Assembly (NCBI GenBank): GCA_016271365.2
Contig: CM028129.1
Coordinates: 1,006,025,501-1,006,089,500, forward strand
Direction of reading: 5' to 3'
Source: Neoceratodus forsteri
Taxonomy: Eukaryota > Chordata > Ceratodontiformes > Ceratodontidae
DNA length: 64,000 nt
The notes under the pieces were generated by a model. The model saw only the letters and a list, made by a program, of their open reading frames with translations, had not been told where the DNA came from and did no database searches. The position numbers and the translations under genes are program-made. Below are positions 54,880-64,000 of the stretch, in pieces (positions within the stretch are counted from its first letter, which is position 1; every line of letters begins with the position of its first letter).

Positions 54880-56945
54880 AGTACATAGATACATAGATAC
54901 ATAGACAGTGTCGGCAGATAAGGGCCTATGGCCCACCTAGTCTGCCCATTTGAGCTTGTAAGTTCAGTTTGTTTTCCTAGAAGTCTATTTCCCCTTACCC
55001 CTGACCTCTAGAATTCCTTTATGTCTATCCCATGCATTCTTAAATCCCGTGATTGTTTCAGCCCCCACCACTTCCTCTGGCAGGGTGTTCCACTTGTCCA
55101 CCACCGTTCTGTGAAGAAATTCTTTCTCATGTTTCCTCTGAATCGTCCTCCCTCCAACTTCATCCCATGCCCTCTAGTCCTGAAACATCTTTTTCGCTTA
55201 AAAATAGTGTTTTCCTGCACCTGTTCCTCCCTGTAAGATACTTGTATGTCTCTATCATATCCCTCTCTCCTCCTCTCCTCCAGGAGTACATGTTCAGTTC
55301 CTTCAACCTGTCTTCATAGGATTTGTGATGCAACCCATGCACCATCTTTGTTGCCCTCCTCTGAACCTTCTCTACCCTGTCTATGTCCTGCGGTAGGTAT
55401 GGTCTCCAGAACTGTACACTGTACTCCAGGTGGGGCCTCACTAGTGTCTTGTATGGCGAATTATGACCTCCTTTTCCTGCTGGTGATGCCTGCCTATACA
55501 TCCCAGCATCCTATTTGCTTTACCTGATGCCTTGTCTACACTGTTCCTTGAGGTCATCAGAGATGACAACCCCAAGATCCCTTTCCTGCTTGGTGCATGC
55601 TATATCCTCACCCCCAACTGATATATTGTGCCAGGGTTTTGTGCCCATATGCATTATCTTGCACTTCTTTGCATTGAATTTCAACTGCCAAACCCTTGAC
55701 CATTCTTCAAGTTTCTGCAGGTCCCTTCTCATTCTGTCTACACCCTCTGGTGTGTCTACTCTGTTACAGAGCTTTGTGTCATCAGCGAACAGTGAAATTC
55801 TGCCTTCTATATCCTGTGCAATGTCACTGATGAAGATGTTGAATAGGACCGGTCCCAGCACTGATCCCTGTGGTACCCCACTGGTCACTCTTCCCTCTTT
55901 GGAGTGACAGCCATTTACCACCACCCTCTGTGTCCTGCCACCCAGCCAGTTACCTACCCACCACACTACTGTCCTGCCCACACCCATATTCCCCAGTTTG
56001 TGTAATAGTCTTCTATGTGGCACAGTGTCAAAGGCCTTGCTGAAGTCCAGATAGGCCATGTCACTGCCCTCCCCTGATCCACCTCCTAGTCACCCAGTCA
56101 AAAATTCAATGAGGTTGGTCTGACATGACCTCCCCTGGTGAAACCATGCTGCCTTGGGTGCTGTAGTCCATTGACAACCAGATGTTCCACAATCTCTCCT
56201 TCAGTAGTGCTCCCATGATCTTTCCCACTACCGGGTGAGGCTGACTGGTCTGTAGTTCCTGCTTCCTCTTTGTTCCCACTTTTGTATAAGGGACTACATC
56301 TGCTGTCCTCCAGTCTTTGGGTACCTCCCCTGTTTCCAGTGATTGGCTGAACAGGATAGCCAGAGGTTCAGCCACCACCTCTCTTAGTTCTTTAAGGACC
56401 CTGGGTGCACCCCATCTGGCCCATTGCTTTGTCAGCTCTATTACTTCCAGTTCCTTCAGGACCCTTTCTCGTGTAAAGGGACTGTGTCCATTTCTGCACC
56501 ATTCTCACCCTTGTACTCCTTCGGACCCTTACCCCCCTCTTCCTTAGTAAAGACTGAGCAGAAATACCTGTTCAATATGTCAGCTTTACTGTTGTCATCC
56601 TCACGCTGCTCCCATCCTCCCCTTCAGTCTAACTATCCCTCCTTTGTCCTTCTTTTCCTTATGTACCTGTAAAAGGTTTTGTCCCTTTAACCACTGATTT
56701 TGCAATGTGTTCTTCTGTCTGAGCTTTGGCTTCCCTTACTGACTTCCCTGCCTCCCTTTGTTTCTCCTGGTACTTCTCCCTATCCCCTTCTGCCTGTGTC
56801 TTTTTGTATTGCCTGAATGCAGTCTTTTTGGCTTTCACTTTCTTTGCTACCTCTTTGGAAAACCATAATGGTCTCCTCTTTCTTTTCCTCTTGCTAACCT
56901 GCTTAATGCATAATTCTGTTGTTCTTATAATCCCCATTTTAAATA
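54880..56945 (-). mobile_element. CR1 LINE, minus strand, 5'-truncated
   Basis: Its 3' end (minus strand GGCAGACTAGGTGGGCC, TATCTGCCGACACTGTC) is followed by a (TATGTATC)n tail at 54884-54905. The 5' end lies in the linker after the endonuclease (KRKRRPLWFSKEVAKKVKAK near 56880-56820). Its RT is the best preserved CR1 copy here. It interrupts the second L1 between its ORF2 end and 3' UTR. Confidence 0.93.
55008..56937 (-). pseudogene. CR1 reverse transcriptase remnant
   Basis: From N to C on the minus strand: a linker with FSKEVAKKVKAKKTAFRQYK, then VAEPLAILFSQSLETGEVPK and DWRTADVVPYTKVGTK (56374-56263). The long frame at 56059-55520 carries AYLDFSKAFDTVPHRRLLHK (motif A), GVPQGSVLGPVLFNIFISDI (motif B) and SLFADDTKLCNRVDTPEG (motif C with DD). 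LEEWSRVWQLKFNAKKCKIM and ERDLGVVISDDLKEQ follow. The next frame (55501-55160) has YKTLVRPHLEYSVQFWRP, then RVEKVQRRATKMVHGLHHKS. It encodes RT without endonuclease. Breaks occur near 56100, 55515 and 55160. Confidence 0.93.
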
Positions 56946-57234
56946 CTGTAAATAAGTATTGGCTAAAGGGGGGATCAATCAGTTACCTAGACACCCGATA
57001 CCAACTAAGCTTGTTGGTGATGGTTATGCCTCTAAGGAATCAGGCATCTCCAGGAATACATACCTCTGCTCTCTAGATCATATTCCATTCATATACTCAA
57101 CCATGCCACAGATCATTCAGGTGGAAGTTAGCCTGAGATCTGGACTGTAAACTTTATTAGCCTATGTGTGTGTATTTATTGTTTGTACTCTGTGTAATTC
57201 TGTCATTTGAGATAATAATTGTAAAAAGTGACAG

Positions 57235-57596
57235 ACTGTTATTAGGGTTATCACCTGTCCCACTTTTCACAGGACAATCCTGATTTGGGCAGTTGTGTCC
57301 TGCAAAAAAAAACTTGAAAAATACTACATGTCCTGACATTACAGTAGAAAAAATGTTTTGGGGACTTTCCTCTAAATGTTACAAACAACTATAATACCTT
57401 AACTAAAATACCTTAATATGATAACATACACTAGAAACAGCTAAAAAACTACAGCTCTTCATCTTAATTCTGATTATTTAGAGAAAAACAAGTCTGTTGC
57501 ATTGGTCGCAGTTACACATTGTCCTGCGAAAAACCAGGTTTCAGTACGAAGTGTCCCACTTTGGGCTTCATAAAAGGTGGTAACCCTAACTGTTAT
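57235..57596. repeat. 8-bp target-site duplication around a hAT-type element
   Basis: ACTGTTAT occurs at 57235-57242 and again at 57589-57596. Confidence 0.9.
57243..57588. mobile_element. hAT-type non-autonomous DNA transposon (346 bp)
   Basis: Ends TAGGGTTATCACCT and AGGTGGTAACCCTA are inverted repeats with one mismatch over 14 bp. A perfect 8-bp duplication (ACTGTTAT) flanks them, the hAT signature. Sub-terminal GTCCCACTTT is repeated near the other end as GTCCCACTTTGGG. There is no transposase. It lies in the 3' UTR of the second L1, 60-70 bp before the L1 A-tail. Confidence 0.93.
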
Positions 57597-57759
57597 GTGT
57601 GATGTAATTTGTGTTGATATGTTAATGTTTTATACTAAACTCAATAAAACATTTAAAAAAAATATAAATTCTAGATTGGTTGAAAATTAGCTTTCTAGTG
57701 AGTAGGTACACCAAACATAATCTGTTTGTACCTAATATAAAAACAAGAAGAGTCTCTGC

Positions 57760-58633
57760 AAGGGTAGACTTGGAAGAAGGGAGAAGGGACCTAAAATCAG
57801 CTCTGAGTAACTTACAGGGCTGCTTAATGCGTCAATACTAAGATATGTAAAGTAATGCACATTGGGAAAAGGAATCCAAGGGTACAATATGATGTGGGAG
57901 TGGTGGTGAGGGGTAGCAATATGGAAGAAAAGGGTTTAGGGATAATGATATTAGAGACCCCAAAACATCTGTATATTGCAGCAAGGCTGTGGGCAAAGCA
58001 AACAGACCATAATGGGATGCACTGGGAGGGGGATAAGCAGTAGAAGTCAAGAGGTGATTCTTCCACTGTACAGGTCACTGGTGGGCCGTACCTGGAATAC
58101 TGCACTAGGTACTGGAGTCCACACATAAAGAAAGACTACAACAATGTGGAGGCAGTACAGTGCATAGTAACTAAGACAATCCATGGCCTTGGGAAAATGA
58201 CATACAAGAAGAGGCTGCAAGACTTAAACATGTGCACCCTTTAAATCAGGAGGGAAAGGGGTGACATGGTTCAGACATACTAGTACCTGCATGGAATAAA
58301 TAGGGTGAACACCAAGGAACTCTGCTCCTTGAGTTCAAATACATGGATGGAGGGAATTTACTAAAGTTGGCAGGGTGGGTATTCAAAAAGGACATCTATA
58401 ATCACTTCTTTGCAGAGGGGGCAGTGGACAAGTGAAATAAGCTGCCAGAGGAAGTGGTACAGGCCAAATCAATCAGCAGCTTTAAGCAGGGATGGGATAG
58501 GCATGTGGGTTTAATTAAAAAATGTGGGACAGTAACAAAGAGTGGAATTTCCATTAAGGCAGAATAGTTCAGCAGGGCAGGCAGACTGGGCAAGTCATGA
58601 TCCCTTTTCTGCCATCAGCCTCTATGTATGTAT

Positions 58634-58640
<7 letters not shown>
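57760..58640 (+). mobile_element. CR1 LINE, plus strand, highly decayed
   Basis: From RVDLEEGRRDLKSAL near 57762 through a VILPLYRSLVGRTW segment near 58045-58090, an EAVQ-IVTKTIHGLGKMTYKK stretch near 58150-58210, to a 3' end GGCAGACTGGGCAAGTCATG, CCCTTTTCTGCC and CTATGTATG. The match is clear in order but with many stops. It ends in an (AT)n run. A diverged copy compared with 2457-3352 and 54880-56945. Confidence 0.8.

Positions 58641-58674
<34 letters not shown>
58636..58674 (+). repeat. (AT)n microsatellite at a CR1 3' end
   Basis: Nearly pure AT dinucleotides follow TATGTATTATG at the CR1 3' terminus, with TATG units on the far side. It probably arose from the CR1 3' microsatellite-like tail. 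Confidence 0.9.
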
Positions 58675-58679
<5 letters not shown>

Positions 58680-58683
<4 letters not shown>

Positions 58684-59325
58684 CATGCCTTTGTATCCAG
58701 TTGGTGTGGAAAAAAAGGCCTTTACAGAAAAAAAAATGTTGATTGGCTGGGAATTCAGAATTCGCCAAAGCAGTTTAGTTGTGATTTGAGAGTCAGAAGT
58801 AAGCTGGGGTGCCCCTCTCCAGTCTGATACTGCAAGAGAAGGTACATTATTTTGCAGGATAAATTTATGGCCCTGAATGTTCCTTTATGCCCATACCTTG
58901 CTGGTTATGGTAATTTCAGACATGCAGCGATATCAGGCATCTAATGCTGACCAATCCCTAGCTGCCAAGATCGAGGTGAATGCATCAAAGGGCTGCAAGT
59001 TGTTTAAAGATCATCTTACCTTGCTGGTCTGTATTAATGCAAATGGCAAAAACCCTTTTGCAAGGGTAAATTTGCCAATCCACACTATTTTCACCATATA
59101 AACAAGGACCCCTTACAGTTATCATACTCCCAACAGCAGTAATGTGTGGATGAAATGGAACATTTATTGTGCTCCTGCGATCAAATGGTGTTTAAGTGAT
59201 ACACAGAAAGAGCCAAAAGGACTACTTTTCTGGGATACGTGTCCTGCATATCTGAGCACAGATGAGTTAAGGATATAGGATGACAAAACCATATCTACTA
59301 GCTTATACCACCTCTCACATACAGC
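58680..59325. other. Unassigned intronic DNA
   Basis: No gene or named element. A purine run lies near 58710-58736. Confidence 0.4.
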
Positions 59326-59330
59326 CATAG

Positions 59331-59400
59331 AAACATAGAAAAGTGATGGACAGAAAAAGACCTGAACAGTCCATCTAATCTGTCCCAAGATTCCATAATT
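59331..59400 (-). mobile_element. CR1 3' terminal fragment, minus strand
   Basis: On the minus strand GGGACAGATTAGATGGACTG, then AGGTCTTTTTCTGTCCATCA and CTTTTCTATGTTTCTATGG is the canonical CR1 3' end. Only about 70 bp remain, an extreme 5' truncation typical of CR1. Confidence 0.78.
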
Positions 59401-59402
59401 AG

Positions 59403-60090
59403 AGATGCTGTGGTCTGTGTCCTCAAATGGACAAACTCATAATTGGGAATTAAAAACAAATTGGCTCAAATACATCCTTAGAAAGATCATAACTCATCAC
59501 ACTCGGTCTGAACTAGTTGCATTTTTAAAGGGATACAGCATCAAAGCATGTGTTATGTCACAGTGGAAAATGGGACCATGTATGTCATACCTGCCAAAGT
59601 ACAAATCTGCTGGAGAGATGCTTTGGGGTCCATCTTTGAGCCTATCAATGACACCAACCCTGTAACCAACACAAAGCCATAAAGTGAACAGACTGATGAC
59701 TCGTTATAGCTAGCCTGTGATTTGGGACTGCTCAGTGACAGCAGACAAGAAACACAAGAACAGTTAATCAGGTGGATGCGCATTGATGAATTTGACTCAT
59801 GACCTGTTACTGAGGTCTAAGGGTGAGCCAACGTCAAAGTTGTATTGACTCCTGTCCTGTTACTGAGGTCTAAGGGTGAGCCAATGCTGAAGTTGTATGC
59901 AGCTGACCTGCTGAAAACCAGCACTTTTGACTCAAATGGGGGGGGGGGAGAGGCAAAGTTTCCCTCTTCCCTTCAGCTGTTCAGCTGCATGACATAGCAG
60001 TTTTTACAAGGATCACACACTGAGCTTTTGCAAACATGTGCAAGTCACATGACCAGCAGCACTGACCCTGAAGACTGTGATCTTACACTG
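59403..60090. other. Unassigned DNA with a 53-bp tandem duplication
   Basis: CCTGTTACTGAGGTCTAAGG recurs at 59803 and 59856 followed by GTGAGCCAA, giving two units of 53 bp. A G run lies at 59939-59949. No gene recognised. Confidence 0.5.
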
Positions 60091-60429
60091 CACATGTCTT
60101 GTTGCCATTTCCAGCTATCTCTCAGCAGGATGGAGGTTCACAGATAAACATTTGGTTTTCTAATAAATCTCGTATTAAGAAAATTATGACCAGATGTGAA
60201 GGCCTAGACCAACTTGGCCTGTATTTAACTGACTTGGAGGAGTCTTTCATTGAGAGATTGACTTCCAATGCTTATAACCACACCGTGGGGAATATAGCAG
60301 ACTATCTGCAACCTAAAAGGAGCCACTCCATATGTCGACTTAAATCAAGTGCATACTAGCAATATCCTTTTGAAATGACTCTGTTTCTCAGATAAAGTCC
60401 AGAATATTGGTGGTCCATCCTTTTCCCAT

Positions 60430-61290
60430 AATTTTACATTGACACTCATTTTATCATGGAATATAGGAGGTCTAGTGCCAAAAACCTTCTGACCCAGACT
60501 GGGCGGAATATTTAAATAATTTTTATATAATAGGATTTCAAGAAACTTGGACAGTAAATTCTTGCAGTTTGAAAGAATACCAGGCAATCTTCTCTCCAGC
60601 TACAAAAATGTGTCAAAAAAGGTAGACCAGTGGGAGGTTTGGCATTGTTTGTAAAAAAAAAAACTCTCCTTCAACAAAATAATTTTGCGTATTACATCAA
60701 AATGCCAATTTTCAACTTGTGAGTATTATATCTGAGGTAGTTAACATTTTGATATTGAAATCTTATATTCTGCCTACAAATTCTAAATATTTTAACATCA
60801 AGATGTGGGACGAGCTGGAGGATCATTGAAACTTAGGCTTTGAAAACCATGCTGAAGCCAAACTATTAATTATGGGTGACTTTAATGCCTGACTGGTGGA
60901 TTTTAATAATATTGAAAACATCTCTATTCCCCTGGCTCATATGAAATTACTTAGACAATATAAGGACTTAATATCGAATGAAAATGGGCAGAAATTAATA
61001 GCAATTTTGGAATGCCACAATTTAATAATAAATGATAGAATAAATTCAGTTCCTGAAGGGGAATTCACCTGCTTTATTGGTACGGGGAAAAGTACCATTG
61101 ATTTAGCTTTAATCCCAATACTGGACCTTGATATTATCAGGGACCTTGAAATCGTAGTTTGATCAGAGAGTGACCATCTTCCTATTGTAATAACATTGGA
61201 TGTCCCTCCGAATACAAGATTCACAATAGACTCCCATGCAAATCTGCAAATGAAGTCTGCAAATACCCGCAGACTCCCTATAAACTTTTC
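60430..61290 (+). pseudogene. LINE endonuclease remnant, unplaced clade
   Basis: LILSWNIGGLVPK near 60448-60486 is followed, after shifts, by IGFQETWTVNS (catalytic Glu) near 60532, then YILPTNSKYFNIKMWDELED near 60765-60820. LLIMGDFNA (catalytic Asp) lies near 60865-60890. GTGKSTIDLALIP and SESDHLPIVITLDVP (the SDH triad part) near 61162-61210 complete the order of an APE endonuclease. Stops near 60500, 60830, 60891 and 61162 show decay. Confidence 0.78.
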
Positions 61291-61309
61291 CATTTGCCAG
61301 AAACTAGAA

Positions 61310-62390
61310 AATGTATTAGACCTCCCAGAAGATTAGTCACTCTTAAAAAAATACAAGCATTTGTCAATGCCAGATGCTTGCCGCTGGTATTAATCTTGTA
61401 CTGGGTCAAGGTGAAGATCCTGGGCCATGCCGGAAGACTAAGGCTTGGACCTAGGGGGGGGCAGTTATGGCAGGACAACAACTGACAAACTGAAGGGAAT
61501 TTAAAAGAATAAAAAAATACAGTTTTTCACCATCCTCTGCTTGGAGTGGGGGCTGGGCTCTCAGTGCAGAGGTTCTTCTGCAGCAGTGCTGGTGTACGTG
61601 GGTGACTTCAGAAAGGAATGTGGCTTTTATTCCCACCAGTCTGGTGTGAGAACATCATAAAACTTGAACTGCAGGCTGTGGTAGAGCTGTGCTCTATGTT
61701 AGGAATAACTGGATCACCCAGGGACATATTTTTCTCATCTCTCCCCTTGTCTTTCATAGTAGTCTGCTGCAGCAGTGCCATTTTCCTATCCTATTTATTT
61801 CCATTTTTATGCCTCAGTATATTAGCCACCTTCCTAGGTAGTCTCCCCTCTCACTATTCTTTTTCTTACATTTCTTTTGTTTTCTGTCCATATGTGGTGC
61901 TAAAATGCCCGCCGTGCTGAATAAAATGCTTGATATGCATATATATATGAATAAGAAAGACTGCTTAAGAATGGTGAAAGAAATGCCGAGTGAAGCCCTA
62001 GATTGACAGAGGCAGAAGGTTCTGTATTGGGAGTGAAAGGGTTATATCAACTGTCTCAAAGAACTGCTTCTATAATTAATTTAGCAGAAGTCTCCCCAAA
62101 CAGATTTATAGTCTTTCCCATGTGTAGCCCACATTACAACAGACTTAGTGCATTCCAAATAGCATGCGTCAGACACAGACATTGCTGACACAGAGAGAAT
62201 GATATGTCAGTTGGCACAATGTTTTGAAGTCCAAGCACTTCATGCCTGAGGCTGAGATTGTCATAATCAGTCTTACTGATTATTAGTCAAGTCCCTTGTA
62301 AACTCTTCTGGACTGGATCACTGCGACACACCTCTCAAAACCCTGTATCACAGCAAAATGCTTTGCCTATGGCAAGCATAATAAAAAATA
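61310..62390. other. Unassigned insertion between endonuclease and RT
   Basis: The LINE linker is interrupted here by DNA I cannot assign. The open frame at 61618-61920 is hydrophobic but unsupported. A T/C-rich stretch (61740-61890) explains it. Confidence 0.35.
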
Positions 62391-62559
62391 CTCCATCAGT
62401 TCAAGTAGCTTCCCAGTTAGTAGATAAACTATATAGTAATCTGGTTATGGTACTCTACAAAAGTAAACAATACTTTTTGTAAAGAGATTACCACATGGTG
62501 CTCGCATAGAACCAAAGTAGGAAAAAGAAAACTAAAAAACTAGTCAGATGTATTAAAAA

Positions 62560-63170
62560 TAATTCTACAAAACAAAATGTAGCTTTACTGAATAAGGCCA
62601 GAAAAAAATACAAGACGTACTTGGTAGCGGAAGAGAACTCTTATCATGCCAAGTTATGGAACCAAATGATTAATGTTATAACTATTAAAGATAATAAAAC
62701 CTTCTGTCGTCTGGTTGACAAAGGTACTCTCAGCAGTAATCTCCCCCAGGAAGTTCCTATATCTGAAAATACCTGGGTAAGTTATTTTAAAAATGTTTTT
62801 TGTGACCCTTTTAGCCCTGTTGCATTCTTTGATATGGAGACCACAATGTCACATTCTGTTACACCTTTAGATTTTTCTTTTGAAGAAGTGTAAAAAAGCT
62901 ATATTACAATCTAAATCTAACAAAGCTCCAGGAATTGACAGAACACCTGTGGATATATTTAAGATCTGTTTAAATATTTGGGTACCTACTCGCAAACTTT
63001 TTCAATAAATGCCTCAAGAATTGCTTTATTCCAGACAGCTGGAAACCGAATATAATTATTCCTTAGCTCAAGAAAGGAGATCCAAATTCACCATATAATT
63101 ATAGGCCAATAAGCCTAATTTCAGCTACAGCTAAAATTTTTGTTAAAATATTACTAAACAAATTCAATTC
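62560..63170 (+). pseudogene. LINE RT N-terminal remnant, unplaced clade
   Basis: NKARKKYKTYLVAEENSYHA and AKLWNQMINVITIKDNKTFC lead into SENTWVSYFKNVFCDPFSP (to about 62818). Then SKSNKAPGIDRTPVDIFK near 62908, IPDSWKPNIIIP, LKKGDPNSPYNYRPISLISA and TAKIFVKILLNKF to 63165 give RT motifs 1 and 2. One frameshift near 62892 and a stop near 63065 break it. The rest of the RT is missing, replaced at 63170 by an insertion. Confidence 0.75.
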
Positions 63171-63640
63171 AATTCAATTTTATTTTTACACTGGGAAGTA
63201 TGTGAGCAAAAATGCCCATTTTCACAAACGTCCAGTGGTACAGAAATTCAATGAAACAGAGAAGAAGGTAAAAACAATATTTGCAAAATGTTACAGTATT
63301 TACAATAGAAACAGTGTAAATGATAGGATCATCTATATTAGAAAAAAAAAATACAGAACACCAACTATAGAGCCAATATACAGATACTTATAAACTCTAA
63401 GGTAACTCAAGGGTTGGTGGACATTCAGGGGGGTTACCTACTGGGGCAGACACAGGTGGTGGATTAGAGGAGGTGGTCCTTGAGGGAGGAGGTGAATGAG
63501 CCAATTGAACTACAGGCCTGAAGTCCAGGGGGCAGTTTATTGTAAAATTTGGGGCCCTTGTATGTGATGGAGTTCTATGCATGCTTGGTGTGGTAAAAAG
63601 GGGTGTTGAAGATATGACAGGCGGACAATCTTGTACTGCA
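63170..63640 (-). mobile_element. L2-type LINE 3' end, minus strand
   Basis: On the minus strand YKGPKFYNKLPPGLQACSSI, then SFTSSLKDHLL (63563-63470) is an L2-like C-terminus. The element ends in CATACTTCCCAGTGTAAAAA and a (TTGAA)n tail at 63157-63182. About 470 bp remain. It lies inside the unplaced LINE. Confidence 0.7.
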
Positions 63641-63659
63641 CTTGGGAACTAATAAGGGG

Positions 63660-64000
63660 AAAAGGGAGTTAAATTCTTAAGAATGCTAAATATGTGGCAC
63701 TTATGGCAACTCACATTAAGACACAAATTAAAAAAGTGAAATATAACCTGAAAGCCATTAAGAGATTTAACTCTATGTATGGGGGGGCAGGACAGTTTTT
63801 CCAGCCCTAAGGGCTACAGAGGCCAAATATAATCCCATTCTACTTTACAGCTCAGAAATGTGGGGTAATGCTTGGACACCAGTTGCTGAAATCCGTTTTT
63901 CACTCTTTTACTGGTATATACATAGGACCAGTAACAAGTGCCCCGAGTAATTGGTCAGGGCCAAACTAGGGAGGGTCCCATTACAATTTATGGCAAAATT
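63660..64000 (+). pseudogene. LINE C-terminal remnant
   Basis: The frame ATHIKTQIKKVKYNLKAIKR near 63700-63760 and, after the G run at 63781, RATEAKYNPILLYSSEMWGN plus AWTPVAEIRFSLFYWYIHRT then RAKLGRVPLQFMAK match a LINE tail that has an L-YGSE-WG segment followed by an R-E-G--PL segment. It probably continues the unplaced LINE. It runs off the window end. Confidence 0.65.

Larger units (their letters stand above)
40374..57659 (+). mobile_element. Second L1 LINE, split by nested insertions
   Basis: One plus-strand L1 is spread over about 17 kb. Collinear pieces are ORF1 (40807-41440), ORF2 RT (46470-47993), and ORF2 C-terminal pieces at 52570-52800, 53850-54329 and 54709-54875. The 3' UTR is at 56945-57234 and 57597-57659, ending in ACTCAATAAAACATTT and an A run. 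A near-match (AAATACAAATTC at 40362 against AAATATAAATTC at 57660, 11 of 12) could be the target-site duplication. A G run at 40375 would suit an L1 5' end. Interruptions are described separately. The ORF2 endonuclease is not recognisable. Confidence 0.82.
60099..64000 (+). mobile_element. LINE of unplaced clade, continues past the window
   Basis: A degenerate non-LTR element with an endonuclease (60430-61290), an RT N-terminus (62560-63170), and a C-terminal segment (63660-64000). Its endonuclease starts SWNIGGL and has IGFQETW. It does not read like the L1, L2 or CR1 copies nearby. It is broken by about 1.1 kb of unassigned DNA and by a minus-strand L2-type end. A possible upstream ORF at 60099-60359 (QLGLYLTDLEESFIERL) may belong to its ORF1. 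Confidence 0.65.

Noticed and set aside
61618..61920. A hydrophobic 100-codon frame that could suggest a membrane protein
   Set aside because: It comes from a T/C-rich stretch inside a LINE linker. There is no family match and no splice context.
1..64000. CRISPR arrays, bacterial operons, rRNA genes or retroviral LTR pairs
   Set aside because: Tandem arrays here lack spacer-repeat regularity. No rRNA-like stretch, direct LTR pair, or gag-pro-pol order of an endogenous retrovirus was seen.

Overview
This window is vertebrate nuclear DNA. It looks like the inside of one gene with very long introns, in a genome swollen by retrotransposons. The only host coding sequence I can support is two short neighbouring exons (33672-33799 and 34320-34422, + strand) of a copine, a calcium-dependent phospholipid-binding protein. 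They encode the C-terminal A (vWA-like) domain, closest by eye to the CPNE5/8/9 group. Upstream intron sequence fills at least 33.6 kb and downstream intron at least 29.5 kb. L1, CR1, L2, a DIRS element, hAT-type elements and MIR/CORE-like tRNA SINEs occur together. That mix and the intron size suggest a large-genome sarcopterygian such as a lungfish or amphibian. The species cannot be settled from sequence alone.

Layout. 1-8 kb: unassigned intron, a CR1 fragment, SINEs, a 70-bp tandem repeat, a long foldback and two copies of an unnamed repeat. 8-10.8 kb: a minus-strand SINE followed by an L2-type LINE. 10.8-19 kb: unassigned DNA with SINEs, an inverted pair of a roughly 500-bp repeat, a foldback, an L2-type 3' end and a 72-bp minisatellite. 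19.0-26.3 kb: a full-length but dead L1 bounded by a perfect 15-bp target-site duplication. 26.6-29 kb: a second L2-type LINE. 29-33.6 kb: minisatellites and L2-type 3' ends. 33.7-34.4 kb: the copine exons, followed by a roughly 50-bp minisatellite. 36.2-39.0 kb: a third L2 clade element with endonuclease and reverse transcriptase. 40.4-57.7 kb: one older L1 split by nested insertions, namely a DIRS tyrosine-recombinase retrotransposon (itself hit by a small inverted-repeat element and a segment with a hammerhead-like motif), a near-complete CR1-type LINE whose ORF1 has an SGNH esterase domain, an L2 3' fragment, a minus-strand CR1, and two hAT-type elements with 8-bp target-site duplications. 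57.7-60 kb: further CR1 remnants. 60.1-64 kb: a degenerate LINE of unplaced clade that runs off the window.

Working together. All LINE and DIRS reading frames carry stops or frameshifts, so I see no intact autonomous element. SINEs here share 3' tails with the L2-type LINEs, which fits L2-driven SINE mobilisation. The nest at 40-58 kb gives a readable order of insertions. I found no CRISPR array, operon, rRNA or functional tRNA gene, and nothing I would call a new molecular system. The most useful observations are the esterase-bearing CR1, the dated L1 nest, the foldback elements and the unnamed repeat families.
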